Of a stretch of DNA of 64,000 nucleotides, positions 27,076-37,810 are shown piece by piece (the stretch's first letter is position 1; each line of letters begins with the position of its first letter). The translations under genes and the position numbers were made by a program. Source of the stretch: VAZQ01 sp963821505 (lineage in GTDB: Bacteria > Pseudomonadota > Alphaproteobacteria > Rhizobiales > Xanthobacteraceae). The stretch spans positions 620,001-684,000 of the forward strand of contig CAWGEH010000034.1 in assembly GCA_963821505.1 (NCBI GenBank). The letters run 5' to 3'. Below the pieces are notes generated by a model. It had not been told where the DNA came from. It ran no database searches and was given only the letters and a program-made list of their open reading frames with translations.

Positions 27076-29439
27076 TCAGGCCGCGCGCGTGGACCGCGCA
27101 TCGTGAATGGCGCGCCAGACGCGATAAGGCGTTGCCGGCATGTCCATGTGCCGGATGCCGAACTCGGACAGCGCATCGGCGATCGCATTCATCACCGAGG
27201 TGAGCGAGCCGGCACAGCCGGCTTCCCCGCAGCCTTTCACGCCGAGCACGTTGGTTGTCGCCGGCACCGGATGATTGATCACGGCAACCTCCGGCGAATC
27301 GCTCGCGCGCGGGAGTGCATAGTCCATGAACGAGCCGGTCAGGAACTGCCCTTCGGCATCGTAGATCGTCATCTCCATCAATGCCTGTCCGATGCCCTGC
27401 ACGACGCCCCCGTGGAGCTGGCCCTCGACGATCAACGGGTTGATGACGGTGCCGAAATCGTTGACCGAGGAATATTTCACCACCTCGATCACGCCGGTAT
27501 CGGGATCGAGCTCGACCTCGCAGACATGGCAGCCGTTCGGATAGGTGGAGGCTCCGGGGCCGTCGCTGACATGGCGCACGTCCAGGGTCGATGGCACGCC
27601 CTCGGGCAGGCTGAGCCCCGAGCGGAGTTTGTCGGCGAGCTCCATCAACCCGATCGCACGGTCGGTGCCGGTAATGACGAAACGCCCCTGCGCGAACTCG
27701 ATATCGGCGACCGCCGCTTCGAGCACGTGGGATGCGATCTGCTTGCCCAGCTCGACCACCTTGGCCGACGCTTCGACGATCGCGGTGCCGCTGTGCATGA
27801 TCGATTTCGAGCCGCCGGTACCGCCGCCCGCGAGCAGCTCGTCGCTGTCGCCCTGCAGGAGGCGGATGCGCTCGAACGGGATGCCGAGCTTCTCGCTCAG
27901 CACCTGCGCGAACGGCGCGGCGTGACCCTGGCCGTAATCCAGCGTGCCGGTGATGACGGTGACCGTGCCGTCGGATTCGAAGCGGATGCCGCCCATCTCC
28001 TTGCTCGGCGGCGCGGTGACCTCGAGGAAGCTGCCGATGCCGAGCCCGCGCACCCGTCCGCGCTTGCGGCTTTCGCGTTTTCTGCGCGCGAAACCCTTGA
28101 CGTCGGCGGCCTCGAGCGCGTGCTTGAGCACGGCCGGAAAGTCACCACTGTCGTAGGTGCTCCCCGACGCCGTCTTGATCGGGATCTCGCGCGGCCGGAT
28201 CTGGTTACGCCGGCGCAGCTCCAGGCGGTCGATCTCCATCTCGGCGGCGGCGACATCGATCAGCCGCTCCATGTAATAATTGCCCTCGGGCCGGCCGGCG
28301 CCGCGATAGGCGGAGACATGCGACGTATTGGTGAACACGCACTTGGTCGAGACCTCGATCAACGGCGTGCGATAGACGCTCTGCACGTTTTTGACCGTGT
28401 TGAGCGTCGAAGGCATCGGCGCCACTTGGGAAAGGAAGCCGCCCATATTGCCGAAATTGGTGATGCGCAGTGCCAGGAACGTCCCGTCAACATCAAGCGC
28501 GAGCTCGGCGGTGAGCTCGTGGTCGCGGCCGTGACTGTCGGAGACGAAGCTCCCCGAGCGCTCGTCGGTCCACTTGACCGGACGCCCGAGCTCGCGCGCC
28601 GCATGCAGCACACAGACATATTCCGGAAACGGCGCCGACTTCATGCCGAACGAGCCGCCGACATGACCGGTCAGGATGCGCACCTGCTTGGGCTCGGCCT
28701 TGAGAATGTCCGCCATGTTGCCGCGCAGCCCGAACACGCCCTGGGAGGGCGCGTGCAGCGTGAAGCGTCCGCTCGCCGGCTCATAGACACCAATCGCCGC
28801 GCGCGGCTCCATCGGGTTCACGACGACACGGCTGTTGACGAGCTTGAGCCGCGTGACATGCGCTGCTTTGGCGAAAGCGGCTGCAACCTGCTCGCTGTCG
28901 CCGTAGTGATAATCGAGCGCGACATTGCCAGGCGCTTCGTCGTGGATGAGCGGCGCGCCCGGCTGTACGGCGTCCTGCGGCCGTACGACGGCGGGCAGCA
29001 ATTCGATATCGATCTCGACCGCTTCGGCTGCGTCTTTTGCCTGCAGCGGCGTCTCCGCGACCACGAAGGCAACGGGATCGCCGACGAAGCGCACCTTGTC
29101 GGTCGCCAGCGCCGGCCGCGGTGGCTGCTTCATGGGCGTGCCGTCCCGGTTCTTGAACGGCACGATGCATCTGAGCGGGCCGTAGGCGGCGAGATCGGCG
29201 CCGGTATAGACCCCGAGCACGCCGGCCATCGTGCGCGCGGCCGACGTGTCGATCCCCTTGATCACGCCATGGGCAACGCGGCTGCGGACCATCACCGCAT
29301 AGGCCTCGCCCGCGAGCTTGATATCGTCGGTGTAGCAGCCCTCTCCGCGCACGAGCATGGGATCCTCGGTGCGCAGCACCGGCTGGCCGATGCCGAACTT
29401 CATCAGGGAGAAACTCTGCGGGTCGTTTTGTAAATTCAT
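27076..29439 (-). CDS. Xanthine dehydrogenase/CO dehydrogenase-family molybdopterin-binding subunit
   Basis: A protein of about 787 residues covering the two large-subunit domains. It has FGIGQPVLRTEDPMLVRGEG at the start, GHVGGSFGMKS in the molybdopterin region, AYRGAGRPEGNYYMERL (the AYRGAGR loop rather than AYRCSFR of true CoxL) and GCGEAGCAG with the catalytic Glu at about 739. Such subunits hydroxylate aromatic aldehydes, purines or other heterocycles and normally pair with a [2Fe-2S] and an FAD subunit. Neither is adjacent here. ATG 29439 is used; TTG 29442 and ATG 29403 are alternatives. It probably forms an operon with the MFS and Bug genes. Confidence 0.9.
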   Translation of the reverse strand: MNLQNDPQSFSLMKFGIGQPVLRTEDPMLVRGEGCYTDDIKLAGEAYAVMVRSRVAHGVIKGIDTSAARTMAGVLGVYTGADLAAYGPLRCIVPFKNRDGTPMKQPPRPALATDKVRFVGDPVAFVVAETPLQAKDAAEAVEIDIELLPAVVRPQDAVQPGAPLIHDEAPGNVALDYHYGDSEQVAAAFAKAAHVTRLKLVNSRVVVNPMEPRAAIGVYEPASGRFTLHAPSQGVFGLRGNMADILKAEPKQVRILTGHVGGSFGMKSAPFPEYVCVLHAARELGRPVKWTDERSGSFVSDSHGRDHELTAELALDVDGTFLALRITNFGNMGGFLSQVAPMPSTLNTVKNVQSVYRTPLIEVSTKCVFTNTSHVSAYRGAGRPEGNYYMERLIDVAAAEMEIDRLELRRRNQIRPREIPIKTASGSTYDSGDFPAVLKHALEAADVKGFARRKRESRKRGRVRGLGIGSFLEVTAPPSKEMGGIRFESDGTVTVITGTLDYGQGHAAPFAQVLSEKLGIPFERIRLLQGDSDELLAGGGTGGSKSIMHSGTAIVEASAKVVELGKQIASHVLEAAVADIEFAQGRFVITGTDRAIGLMELADKLRSGLSLPEGVPSTLDVRHVSDGPGASTYPNGCHVCEVELDPDTGVIEVVKYSSVNDFGTVINPLIVEGQLHGGVVQGIGQALMEMTIYDAEGQFLTGSFMDYALPRASDSPEVAVINHPVPATTNVLGVKGCGEAGCAGSLTSVMNAIADALSEFGIRHMDMPATPYRVWRAIHDARSTRAA

Positions 29440-29725
29440 CAAGCAAAGCCTTGATCAACAGATCGCCTGCAAGCCGGCCGGCCGCAGGCGAAGGTTCTAC
29501 GAATTGTTGCGCCGCTTGGGCGTGGTCGATGCCTAGCCCATGGCGCTGATTGTATTTGAGATAAAGGACGCGGACGCCTTCCACAAGGAGTTCCGCCCGG
29601 GGCCATGCATTCGACGCGCATCTGTTGCGCGAGCCGGCCGCGTGTTACACTTGCGTTGATAACGGGTTGGACATGGCCGCTGCCGTCGAGCTCCGGAAGG
29701 CTTCGGCGCGGCAGGAAGGAATTCG

Positions 29726-30850
29726 ATGAAGGACGAGGGCCGGGCAACCGGCGGCCTCGACCCTGTCCATGATCGGGCGCCGCGGCCGCGGTCCCGGTGG
29801 GGTCGCCGGTCACCCTATGGATACCCGCACAGCGGCGGCGCACGGCAGGGGACGGATCATGTCGGCCCGACCTATGCCGCACTCGATCTCGGCACCAACA
29901 ATTGCCGGCTCCTGGTCGCACGTCCCACCGGCGAGAGCTTCCGCGTGGTCGATGCCTTCTCGCGCATCATCCGACTGGGCGAAGGCGTGTCGACATCCGG
30001 CCGCATCAGCGACGCGGCGGTCGGCCGCGCGGTCGAGGCGCTCGCCATTTGCCGCGACAAGATGCGCAATCGCGGCGTCACGAGGGCGCGGCTGATCGCG
30101 ACCGAGGCTTGTCGCGCCGCGGCAAACGGCGCTGAATTCCGCGCTCGCATTGCCGAGGAGGTCGGTCTCCAGCTCGAAGTCATCGACCGGGAAACAGAGG
30201 CGACGCTGGCGGCCACTGGCTGCACGCCGCTGATCGATCCACACGCCGAGGCCGTTCTCCTGTTCGACATCGGCGGCGGCTCCTCGGAGCTGGTCAGGCT
30301 CGACAGGTCGGCGCCGGCCCAACGCGGTCCCCCGCTGCCGAAGATCAAGGCTTGGGTGTCGCTGCCGGTGGGCGTGGTGACGCTGGCCGAGCGTCACGGC
30401 GGCCACGTGGTCACCCCCGAGATCTACGCCGCGATGATCGCGGAGGTCGCGGCCCTGCTCGAACGCTTCGTAGCCGAGCATGGCGGCTTTGGCACCGGGG
30501 ATGTGCACCTGCTCGGCACGTCGGGCACGGTGACCACCATCGCCGGCGTCCATCTCGAGCTCAGGCGCTATGAGCGCCGCCGGGTCGACGGCTGCTGGAT
30601 GGTTGACGACGAGGTGACGCGCGTGATCGAGCGTCTGCTGGCGTGGAGCTACGAGGATCGCGTCGCCAACGCCTGTATCGGAGCCGAGCGCGCCGATCTC
30701 GTGCTTGCCGGCTGCGCCATCCTCGATGCAATCCGCCGCGCCTTTCCTTGTCAGCGCCTGCGGGTGGCCGACCGCGGGCTGCGCGAAGGCATGCTGGTGC
30801 AGATGATGCGCGAGGACGGCGTGTGGGGCCGCGAGGCGCGGGCGCCGTGA
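29726..30850 (+). CDS. ppx: Exopolyphosphatase/guanosine pentaphosphate phosphatase (Ppx/GppA)
   Basis: A 374-residue Ppx/GppA-family phosphatase. The ASKHA-fold motifs are TYAALDLGTNNCRLLVA (phosphate 1), ATEACRAAANG, EVIDRETEA and LLFDIGGGSSELVRLD (phosphate 2). About 45 Arg/Pro-rich residues precede the core and are not part of the conserved domain. A GGAAGGA site supports ATG 29726. It degrades polyphosphate or pppGpp. It overlaps rlmE by ATGA-like GTGA coupling, an order common in alphaproteobacteria. Confidence 0.92.
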   Translation: MKDEGRATGGLDPVHDRAPRPRSRWGRRSPYGYPHSGGARQGTDHVGPTYAALDLGTNNCRLLVARPTGESFRVVDAFSRIIRLGEGVSTSGRISDAAVGRAVEALAICRDKMRNRGVTRARLIATEACRAAANGAEFRARIAEEVGLQLEVIDRETEATLAATGCTPLIDPHAEAVLLFDIGGGSSELVRLDRSAPAQRGPPLPKIKAWVSLPVGVVTLAERHGGHVVTPEIYAAMIAEVAALLERFVAEHGGFGTGDVHLLGTSGTVTTIAGVHLELRRYERRRVDGCWMVDDEVTRVIERLLAWSYEDRVANACIGAERADLVLAGCAILDAIRRAFPCQRLRVADRGLREGMLVQMMREDGVWGREARAP

Positions 30851-31527
30851 CCACGCGCGGCGGCAGGCGCGAGCTCAAGGTCAGGGTCAAAGCCGGCAAG
30901 CGCTCGCTCTCGTCCAAGCTATGGCTCGACCGGCAGCTCAATGACCCCTACGTGGTGCGTGCCAAGCGCGAAGGTTTTCGCAGCCGCGCCGCTTTCAAGC
31001 TGATCGAGATCGACGACAGGCAGCGCCTGCTCAAGACGGGCGCGCGTGTGGTCGATCTCGGCGCCGCACCCGGCGGCTGGAGCCAGGTTGCCGCAAGGCG
31101 CGTCGGCGCGGCGCAGGGGAGGGGGCGTGTGGTCGCAGTCGACGTTCTCGACCTGGGGCCGATCGAGGGCGTCGAATTCGTCCAGCTCGATTTTCTCGAT
31201 CCGCGCGCGCCGGATCAGATCAAGGCGCTGCTCGGCGGTCCGGCCGACGTGGTGCTCTCCGACATGGCGGCGAACGCCACCGGCCACCGCCGGACCGATC
31301 ATCTCAAGATCATGGCGCTGGCGGAGGCGGCGGCGGAATTCGCGCGCGAGGTGCTCGCGCCCGGCGGGGCGTTTCTCTGCAAGGTGCTGCAAGGCGGCAC
31401 CGAGGCGACGCTGCTTGCCGCGCTCAAGCGCGATTTTTCGAGCGTAAAGCACGTCAAGCCGTCGGCCAGCCGCGCGGATTCGGCGGAGCTTTATCTCCTG
31501 GCGACGGGATTTCGCGGCGCCGCTTGA
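30847..31527 (+). CDS. rlmE: 23S rRNA 2'-O-methyltransferase RlmE (FtsJ/RrmJ)
   Basis: A 226-residue SAM-dependent methyltransferase. It has the FtsJ features: LDRQLNDPYVVRAKREGFRSRAAFKL, the SAM motif VVDLGAAPGGWSQVA, the catalytic Asp in VVLSDMAANATG, and the Lys in FLCKVLQGG. The enzyme methylates U2552 of 23S rRNA and is needed for 50S assembly. GTG 30847 overlaps the ppx stop. Lys/Arg-rich N-terminal residues probably help bind RNA. Confidence 0.95.
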   Translation: MTTRGGRRELKVRVKAGKRSLSSKLWLDRQLNDPYVVRAKREGFRSRAAFKLIEIDDRQRLLKTGARVVDLGAAPGGWSQVAARRVGAAQGRGRVVAVDVLDLGPIEGVEFVQLDFLDPRAPDQIKALLGGPADVVLSDMAANATGHRRTDHLKIMALAEAAAEFAREVLAPGGAFLCKVLQGGTEATLLAALKRDFSSVKHVKPSASRADSAELYLLATGFRGAA

Positions 31528-31560
31528 ACATCGGCTCGTGCCTCGCAGGCGCCGCACCCT

Positions 31561-31665
31561 AGCGCATGTTCCGGAAAAGTGGGAACCGGTTTTCCGAAGA
31601 GAACATGCGCAGAAATCGAAGATCTAGAGCGCATCACGATTCGACCTAATCGGGATGCGCTCTAG
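31561..31665. repeat. Two-hairpin dispersed repeat, copy 1
   Basis: About 105 bases made of two stems. The outer arms of the first are GCGCATGTTC and GAACATGCGC enclosing a nested GGAAAA..TTTTCC stem; the second has TAGAGCGCATC and GATGCGCTCTA. Near-identical copies lie at 43524-43627 and 60995-61099. It lies between the convergent rlmE and MFS genes and may act as a two-way terminator or processing site. Confidence 0.88.
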
Positions 31666-31681
31666 CCGGCACGCGCGCGCT

Positions 31682-33115
31682 TCAGCTCAGCTTCTGATCG
31701 GCTGCCTCGGTCGCGCCTGCAGTGGGCGCCGTCGTGCGCCGCGCCAATTCCGCGCCGGCATCGGCCGGCATCCGCACGAAGACGAAGAAGGCGCAGCCGG
31801 AGATCACGGCAATGGCGAGAAAGGCCGGCTGGAAGTCGGCGGCGGCGGTAATGCTGGACAGGCCGCGCGCCCACAATGTCAGGTCGACCGCAAGCGCGCC
31901 GATAGCAACCCCGACCGAGATCGATACCTGCTGGGCGACGGCGACGAGCGAGGTTGCGCGGCTCATGCGGCGGTTATCGACGTCGGCATAGGCGATGGTG
32001 TTGAGGCTGGTGAATTCGAGCGAGCGAAAGAATCCGCTGACGATCAGCACGCCGACGATCCACGCGAATGACACGCCGGGCGTAAAGGTCACGCACGCCG
32101 CCACCAGCGCCGCGCTGACCAGCGCATTCACGGTGAGCACCCGGCGGAATCCGTAGCGCCGGAGAATGATCGGAATCACCGTCTTCATGCCCATCGCGCC
32201 GACGACGTTCGACAGCGTGATCAGGCCCGACTGGAACGCGGTGAGGCCGAAGCCGAGTTGGAGCAGCAGCGGAAGCAAGAACGGCATCGCCCCAATGCCG
32301 GAGCGATAGATGAAGCCGCCGACGACCGCGGCCCGCATGGTCGGGATCTTGAGCAGCGCGAGATCGAGCACGGGCGCGGGCGTACGCCGTGCGTGCCGGA
32401 CATAGCCGTAGGTCGCGGCGGCTCCGACGGCGATGAGCGCGATGACCACGCCGGTCGGGAGGAAATTGAGACCGAGCAAGGAGCCGCCGAAAACGAGCCC
32501 TCCGATGCCGAGGCCGGCGAGCACCGCCCCGAGCGGGTCGAAGGGGTCGGGCGCCTCCGCCCGCACGTCCTCGATGAAGATCGTAGCCAACACGATGCCG
32601 GCGAGACCGATCGGGATGTTGATCAGGAATATCCAGTGCCAGGAGATGTAGGTGGTGATGAAGCCGCCGAGCGCCGGACCGAGCAGGGGGCCGATGAGCG
32701 CCGGCAGCGTGACCCAGACCATGGCGTTGATCAGCTCGCGCCTGTCGACGCTGCGCACAAGGATCAGGCGTGCAACCGGCGTCATCATCGCTCCGCCCAT
32801 CCCCTCGACGATACGCGCCACCACGAACTGGGAGAGCGAGCCCGAGAGCGCGCAACCGATCGAGCCGAGCATGAAGACCGCGATTGCGATGCGGAAGACC
32901 GTACGCGCGCCGAAGCGGTCGGCGGTCCAGCCACTCACCGGGATGAAGACTGCCAGCGAAAGCAGGTAGGAGGTGACCGCCAGCTTGAGCGTCAGCGGGC
33001 TTGTGCCGATATCGGCCGCGATCGCCGGGAGCGAGGTGGCGATGACGGTCGAGTCCATGTTTTCCATGAACAGGGCGACCGCCACGATCAGCGGCACGAT
33101 GCGTTTTGCCGACAT
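31682..33115 (-). CDS. Multidrug efflux MFS transporter (DHA2/EmrB type)
   Basis: A 477-residue protein with about 14 hydrophobic segments. It shows FMENMDSTVIATSLPAIA in the first helix (the DHA2 D-x-T-I-V-N-like motif), SGWTADRFGART in loop 2/3 and RIVEGMGGAMMTPVARLIL in helix 4. Start set to ATG 33115, since the first helix begins directly after it; an upstream extension to 33211 reads as non-conserved sequence. It lies convergent with rlmE and divergent from guaB. Confidence 0.88.
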   Translation of the reverse strand: MSAKRIVPLIVAVALFMENMDSTVIATSLPAIAADIGTSPLTLKLAVTSYLLSLAVFIPVSGWTADRFGARTVFRIAIAVFMLGSIGCALSGSLSQFVVARIVEGMGGAMMTPVARLILVRSVDRRELINAMVWVTLPALIGPLLGPALGGFITTYISWHWIFLINIPIGLAGIVLATIFIEDVRAEAPDPFDPLGAVLAGLGIGGLVFGGSLLGLNFLPTGVVIALIAVGAAATYGYVRHARRTPAPVLDLALLKIPTMRAAVVGGFIYRSGIGAMPFLLPLLLQLGFGLTAFQSGLITLSNVVGAMGMKTVIPIILRRYGFRRVLTVNALVSAALVAACVTFTPGVSFAWIVGVLIVSGFFRSLEFTSLNTIAYADVDNRRMSRATSLVAVAQQVSISVGVAIGALAVDLTLWARGLSSITAAADFQPAFLAIAVISGCAFFVFVRMPADAGAELARRTTAPTAGATEAADQKLS

Positions 33116-33404
33116 GGGGACTGGACCGTAAGGCGAAATTTGGCCGGGGCAAGCTCCCAAAGCCGCCTGGACGCGGAGGCCGGCATTGTCCACTGGCAAG
33201 GGAAACCCCACCTACAATACAGGTTTCGGCGAATTTCCCTCGGAGCGCTAGGATTCGCCGGCGGGGCGTGCTATCGATCGGCGCCAACCCAAAACGGGCC
33301 GTCGAGTCGCGCGCGAGGCCGTTGTTTCGCCGCGGAGCGGGCGCCATCCCGGTCCTCGACGGTGCCGCCGATCAAGCCCGCAAGCCGGGCGACTGGAGTT
33401 GGCG

Positions 33405-34898
<1,494 letters not shown>

Positions 34899-35006
34899 AC
34901 ACCGCCATCGGACTGCCCGCGCGTATCGACAGCTTGTGGTGGCGCCGACGCCGAACCATTCGTCCACCGTGTGAGTTGAATTCGCAGCCGCTGTTCCGGA
35001 GGCAGC

Positions 35007-35138
35007 ATGCGGATTTTTCTCACCGGCGCGACGGGGGTGATCGGACGCAGGGTGTTGCCACTGCTGGTGGCGAGAGGCCATGGGGCGACCGCGGTCGTGC
35101 ATCGTCCGCAGTCGCGAGCCCAGGTCGAACCTGCGTGA
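35007..35138 (+). pseudogene. N-terminal remnant of an NAD(P)-dependent epimerase-type SDR
   Basis: An open frame of only 43 codons begins ATG 35007 after GGAGGCAGC and reads MRIFLTGATGVIGRRVLPLL, the full Rossmann opening of an extended SDR/epimerase, then stops. A neighbouring frame continues LREGWRAGATAIP after the stop, so a frameshift and a large deletion have removed the rest. The promoter-proximal end with its ribosome site has been kept. Confidence 0.7.
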
Positions 35139-35262
35139 AGGCTGGCGCGCGGGTGCGACCGCGATTCCGACGACCAAACCGCGCAGGTGACGGCAGGCCG
35201 CGGTGCAGGCGGCGGTGTCAGCGTCCTTGGCAAAGTTGAAACAAAACTGGCACCATCGTCCG

Positions 35263-35817
35263 ATGCAGAAACCGGGGAACGACCCGTTTGCAAAGGTGCG
35301 TACGCAGACGTTGCGCCACCGTGCCCAGCACGGTTGCGGGACCTACCCTTTCGAGGACGGCGCCATTCTCGGCGTGATCGCCGCGGCCGTTGCACCCAAG
35401 CGCGTGCTCGAGCTCGGCTGCGCCCTCGGCTATACTGCGCTGTGGTTCGCCCATGGCGCTACAGAAGCGAGGGTCGACACGATCGAATTCGATCCCGAGC
35501 ACGTGCGGCTTGCGCGGGAAAATTTCGCCGCATTCGGCGTTGCCAACCGGACCGCCGTGCATCAGGGAGATTTCATGGAGGTGCTGCCCACGCTCGCGCC
35601 GGGATATGACCTCGCCTTCTTCGACGGCTTTAGCCCGACGCCGCAATACCTGCGGGCCTTCCACAAGCTCATCCGCCCGCGCGGGGTGCTGATCAGCTCG
35701 AATCTGCACTTCCGCGATGCCGAAACGCGGGCCTATCGCGACCGTCTGTTCGACGGCGACGCTTGGCTTACCGCCGCCATTGCCGACGGCGACACGGCGA
35801 TGAGCGTGCGGCGTTGA
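35263..35817 (+). CDS. Class I SAM-dependent methyltransferase (O-methyltransferase-like)
   Basis: A protein of about 184 residues. Motif I is VLELGCALGYTALWFA, the acidic loop is VDTIEFDPEHVRLAREN, and DLAFFDGFSPTPQYLRAF follows, the layout of small catechol-O-methyltransferase-type enzymes. ATG 35263 is taken as start; a GTG at 35203 would add 20 residues without obvious conservation. The substrate is unknown. The gene lies between the epimerase remnant and a MAPEG gene. Confidence 0.82.
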   Translation: MQKPGNDPFAKVRTQTLRHRAQHGCGTYPFEDGAILGVIAAAVAPKRVLELGCALGYTALWFAHGATEARVDTIEFDPEHVRLARENFAAFGVANRTAVHQGDFMEVLPTLAPGYDLAFFDGFSPTPQYLRAFHKLIRPRGVLISSNLHFRDAETRAYRDRLFDGDAWLTAAIADGDTAMSVRR

Positions 35818-35897
35818 TTGTTTTGACGGCCGGCGATTGCATTCGCCGCCGCGGCTCGCCAAGTTAGCCGCACGCTCGTCGAGGGGAGTCCCCACCC

Positions 35898-36323
35898 ATG
35901 TCGATTCAGGCTGTCCTCCTTCCGCTGTTCGTCGAGGTGACGCTGACCTTCGTGCTGCTCTATTGGATGGCGTATCTGCGCGGCGACGCCTTCAAGACCG
36001 GAGCGGTCAAGCCGGGCGACATCGCCTTGCGCGAGCCGAACTGGCCGCCGCGGGCAGCCCAGATCGGTAACGCCTTTCACAATCAGCTCGAACTGCCGGT
36101 CCTTTTCTACGTGCTCACGATCCTCGCCTGGATCACGCGCCACGCCGATCTCGTGTTCGTCGTGATGGCGTGGATATTCGTCGCGCTGCGCCTCGTGCAC
36201 GTCTACATCCATGTGACGGACAACCACGTCGGCCGGCGCGGCCTGGCGTTCATTCTGGCCGCGATCGTGCTGACGATCATGTGGGCGATCTTCATGACGC
36301 GCATTCTGCTTGGAATCGGATGA
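35898..36323 (+). CDS. MAPEG-family membrane protein
   Basis: A 141-residue protein with four hydrophobic segments. REPNWPPRAAQIGNAFHNQLELPVLFY (residues about 45-72) is the family hallmark, and RLVHVYIHVTDNHVGRRG follows. Bacterial MAPEG proteins are related to microsomal glutathione transferases, but their role is mostly undetermined. Its stop overlaps the next gene by ATGA. The start follows a GAGGGGAG site. Confidence 0.9.
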   Translation: MSIQAVLLPLFVEVTLTFVLLYWMAYLRGDAFKTGAVKPGDIALREPNWPPRAAQIGNAFHNQLELPVLFYVLTILAWITRHADLVFVVMAWIFVALRLVHVYIHVTDNHVGRRGLAFILAAIVLTIMWAIFMTRILLGIG

Positions 36324-37621
36324 CTCCCGGCGCACGCCTCTCCGCCGCCATCGAGGTCGTGGCCGACATCGAGGCACGGCGGCGGCCGGCGGCCGATGCG
36401 CTCAAGGACTGGGGCCTCGCACACCGCTTCGCCGGCTCGGGCGACCGCGCGTCGATCGCTGGCATGGTCTACGACGCGTTGCGCCGGCGCGCGTCGAGCG
36501 CCCACGTCATGGGCGACGCGAGCCCGCGTGCGATCATGCTCGGAATGTTGCGCCTCGAGCGCAAGCTCGAGCCCGATGCGATCGGTGCTCTCGCCGACGG
36601 TGCGCGCTTTGCGCCGCCCCCGCTCAGCGAGGACGAGCGGGCGCGGCTCCTGGCCCCCGATCTCGCCGGCGCACCGGCCTGGGTGGTCGGCGACTATCCG
36701 GAATGGCTCGATCCCCATCTCGCCCGCGTGTTCGGCGAGGAGCGTGCGGCCGAGGGCGCGGCGCTGGCGCGCCGCGCGCCGCTCGACCTGCGCGTCAACA
36801 CGATCAAGGGCAACCGCGACGAGGTCGCCGCCGCGCTGGCCGAGCTCGATCCCGTGCCGACGCGGTGGTCGCCCTTCGGCCTGCGCATTACGCTCGCTGC
36901 CGACGCCAAGAATCCCGCCATCCACGCTGAGCCTGCTTTCATCAAGGGCATGGTAGAGGTGCAGGACGAGGGTTCGCAGCTTGCCGCGCTGCTCGCCGGC
37001 GCCAGGCCCGGTGAGCAGGTGATCGATCTGTGCGCCGGCGCCGGCGGCAAGACTCTCGCATTGGCCGCGGCGATGGAGAATCACGGCCAGCTTTATGCCA
37101 CCGATCTTGACAAGCGCCGGCTCGCACCTATCCACGACCGGCTCGCGCGCTCCGGCGCGCGCAATGTGCAGGTGCGAACACCGAAATCCGTGGGCAACGA
37201 GCTCGCCGATCTCGCCGGCCGCGCCGACCTCCTGTTCATCGATGCCCCCTGTACCGGCATTGGCGCATGGCGGCGCAACCCCGACGCCAAGTGGCGGATG
37301 CGCCCCGGCGCGCTCGAGTTGCGGTGCAAGGAGCAGGCGGCGGCGCTTGATCGCGGGGCGATACTGGTCAAGCCCGGCGGCCGCATCGCCTACGTCACCT
37401 GCTCCGTGCTGGCGGAAGAGAACGGCGATCAGGTGCGCGCATTTCTCGCGCGCCACGGCGATTTTGCCGTCATGTCGCCGGCCGGGACGGCGAACGCGCT
37501 CGGCGAGCGCGCTTATCTTTTCCGTCACGCCGTGCTGATTTCGGAGGAGGGGCTGTTGATGACCCCCCGCCGGACCGACACCGATGGGTTCTATCTATCG
37601 GTGCTGGTCCGGCGCGCGTGA
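36320..37621 (+). CDS. RsmB-like RNA m5C methyltransferase (NOL1/NOP2/Sun family)
   Basis: A 433-residue protein. The catalytic core is complete: SAM motif VIDLCAGAGGKTLALAAAM, motif IV DAPCTGIGAWRRNPDAKWR with Cys311, and motif VI AYVTCSVLAEEN with the nucleophile Cys361. VEVQDEGSQLAALL is the family strand before motif I. The N-terminal 150 residues form the RNA-binding region. It methylates cytosine in rRNA or tRNA, probably 16S rRNA. Coupled by overlap to the MAPEG gene. Confidence 0.92.
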   Translation: MTPGARLSAAIEVVADIEARRRPAADALKDWGLAHRFAGSGDRASIAGMVYDALRRRASSAHVMGDASPRAIMLGMLRLERKLEPDAIGALADGARFAPPPLSEDERARLLAPDLAGAPAWVVGDYPEWLDPHLARVFGEERAAEGAALARRAPLDLRVNTIKGNRDEVAAALAELDPVPTRWSPFGLRITLAADAKNPAIHAEPAFIKGMVEVQDEGSQLAALLAGARPGEQVIDLCAGAGGKTLALAAAMENHGQLYATDLDKRRLAPIHDRLARSGARNVQVRTPKSVGNELADLAGRADLLFIDAPCTGIGAWRRNPDAKWRMRPGALELRCKEQAAALDRGAILVKPGGRIAYVTCSVLAEENGDQVRAFLARHGDFAVMSPAGTANALGERAYLFRHAVLISEEGLLMTPRRTDTDGFYLSVLVRRA

Positions 37622-37810
37622 GCATACATCGCAGCAACCCACACGCTGGCGCCTGAAGGTGTCACGGGAATTGCGCGTGTCTGCCGGATGCGTCGCCGTG
37701 ACCGCGGTAACACCAAAGATCGCTTGCGCGTCGGCCTCGATTGCTCCATCCCAAGCAGCCCGTCGGCACATTCCCCTGCTGTTCGGTCGTTCTGATGAGG
37801 AGGCAGCGAA

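Noticed and set aside
26449..29433. Plus-strand open frame of almost 1000 codons across the molybdenum hydroxylase gene
   Set aside because: It is antisense to a clearly conserved large subunit and an MFS gene; its sequence is low-complexity and has no known domain.
29443..29551. Short plus-strand frame ending GRRRRFYELLRRLGVVDA before ppx
   Set aside because: No start codon with ribosome site and no recognisable domain; too short to support as a gene or a remnant.
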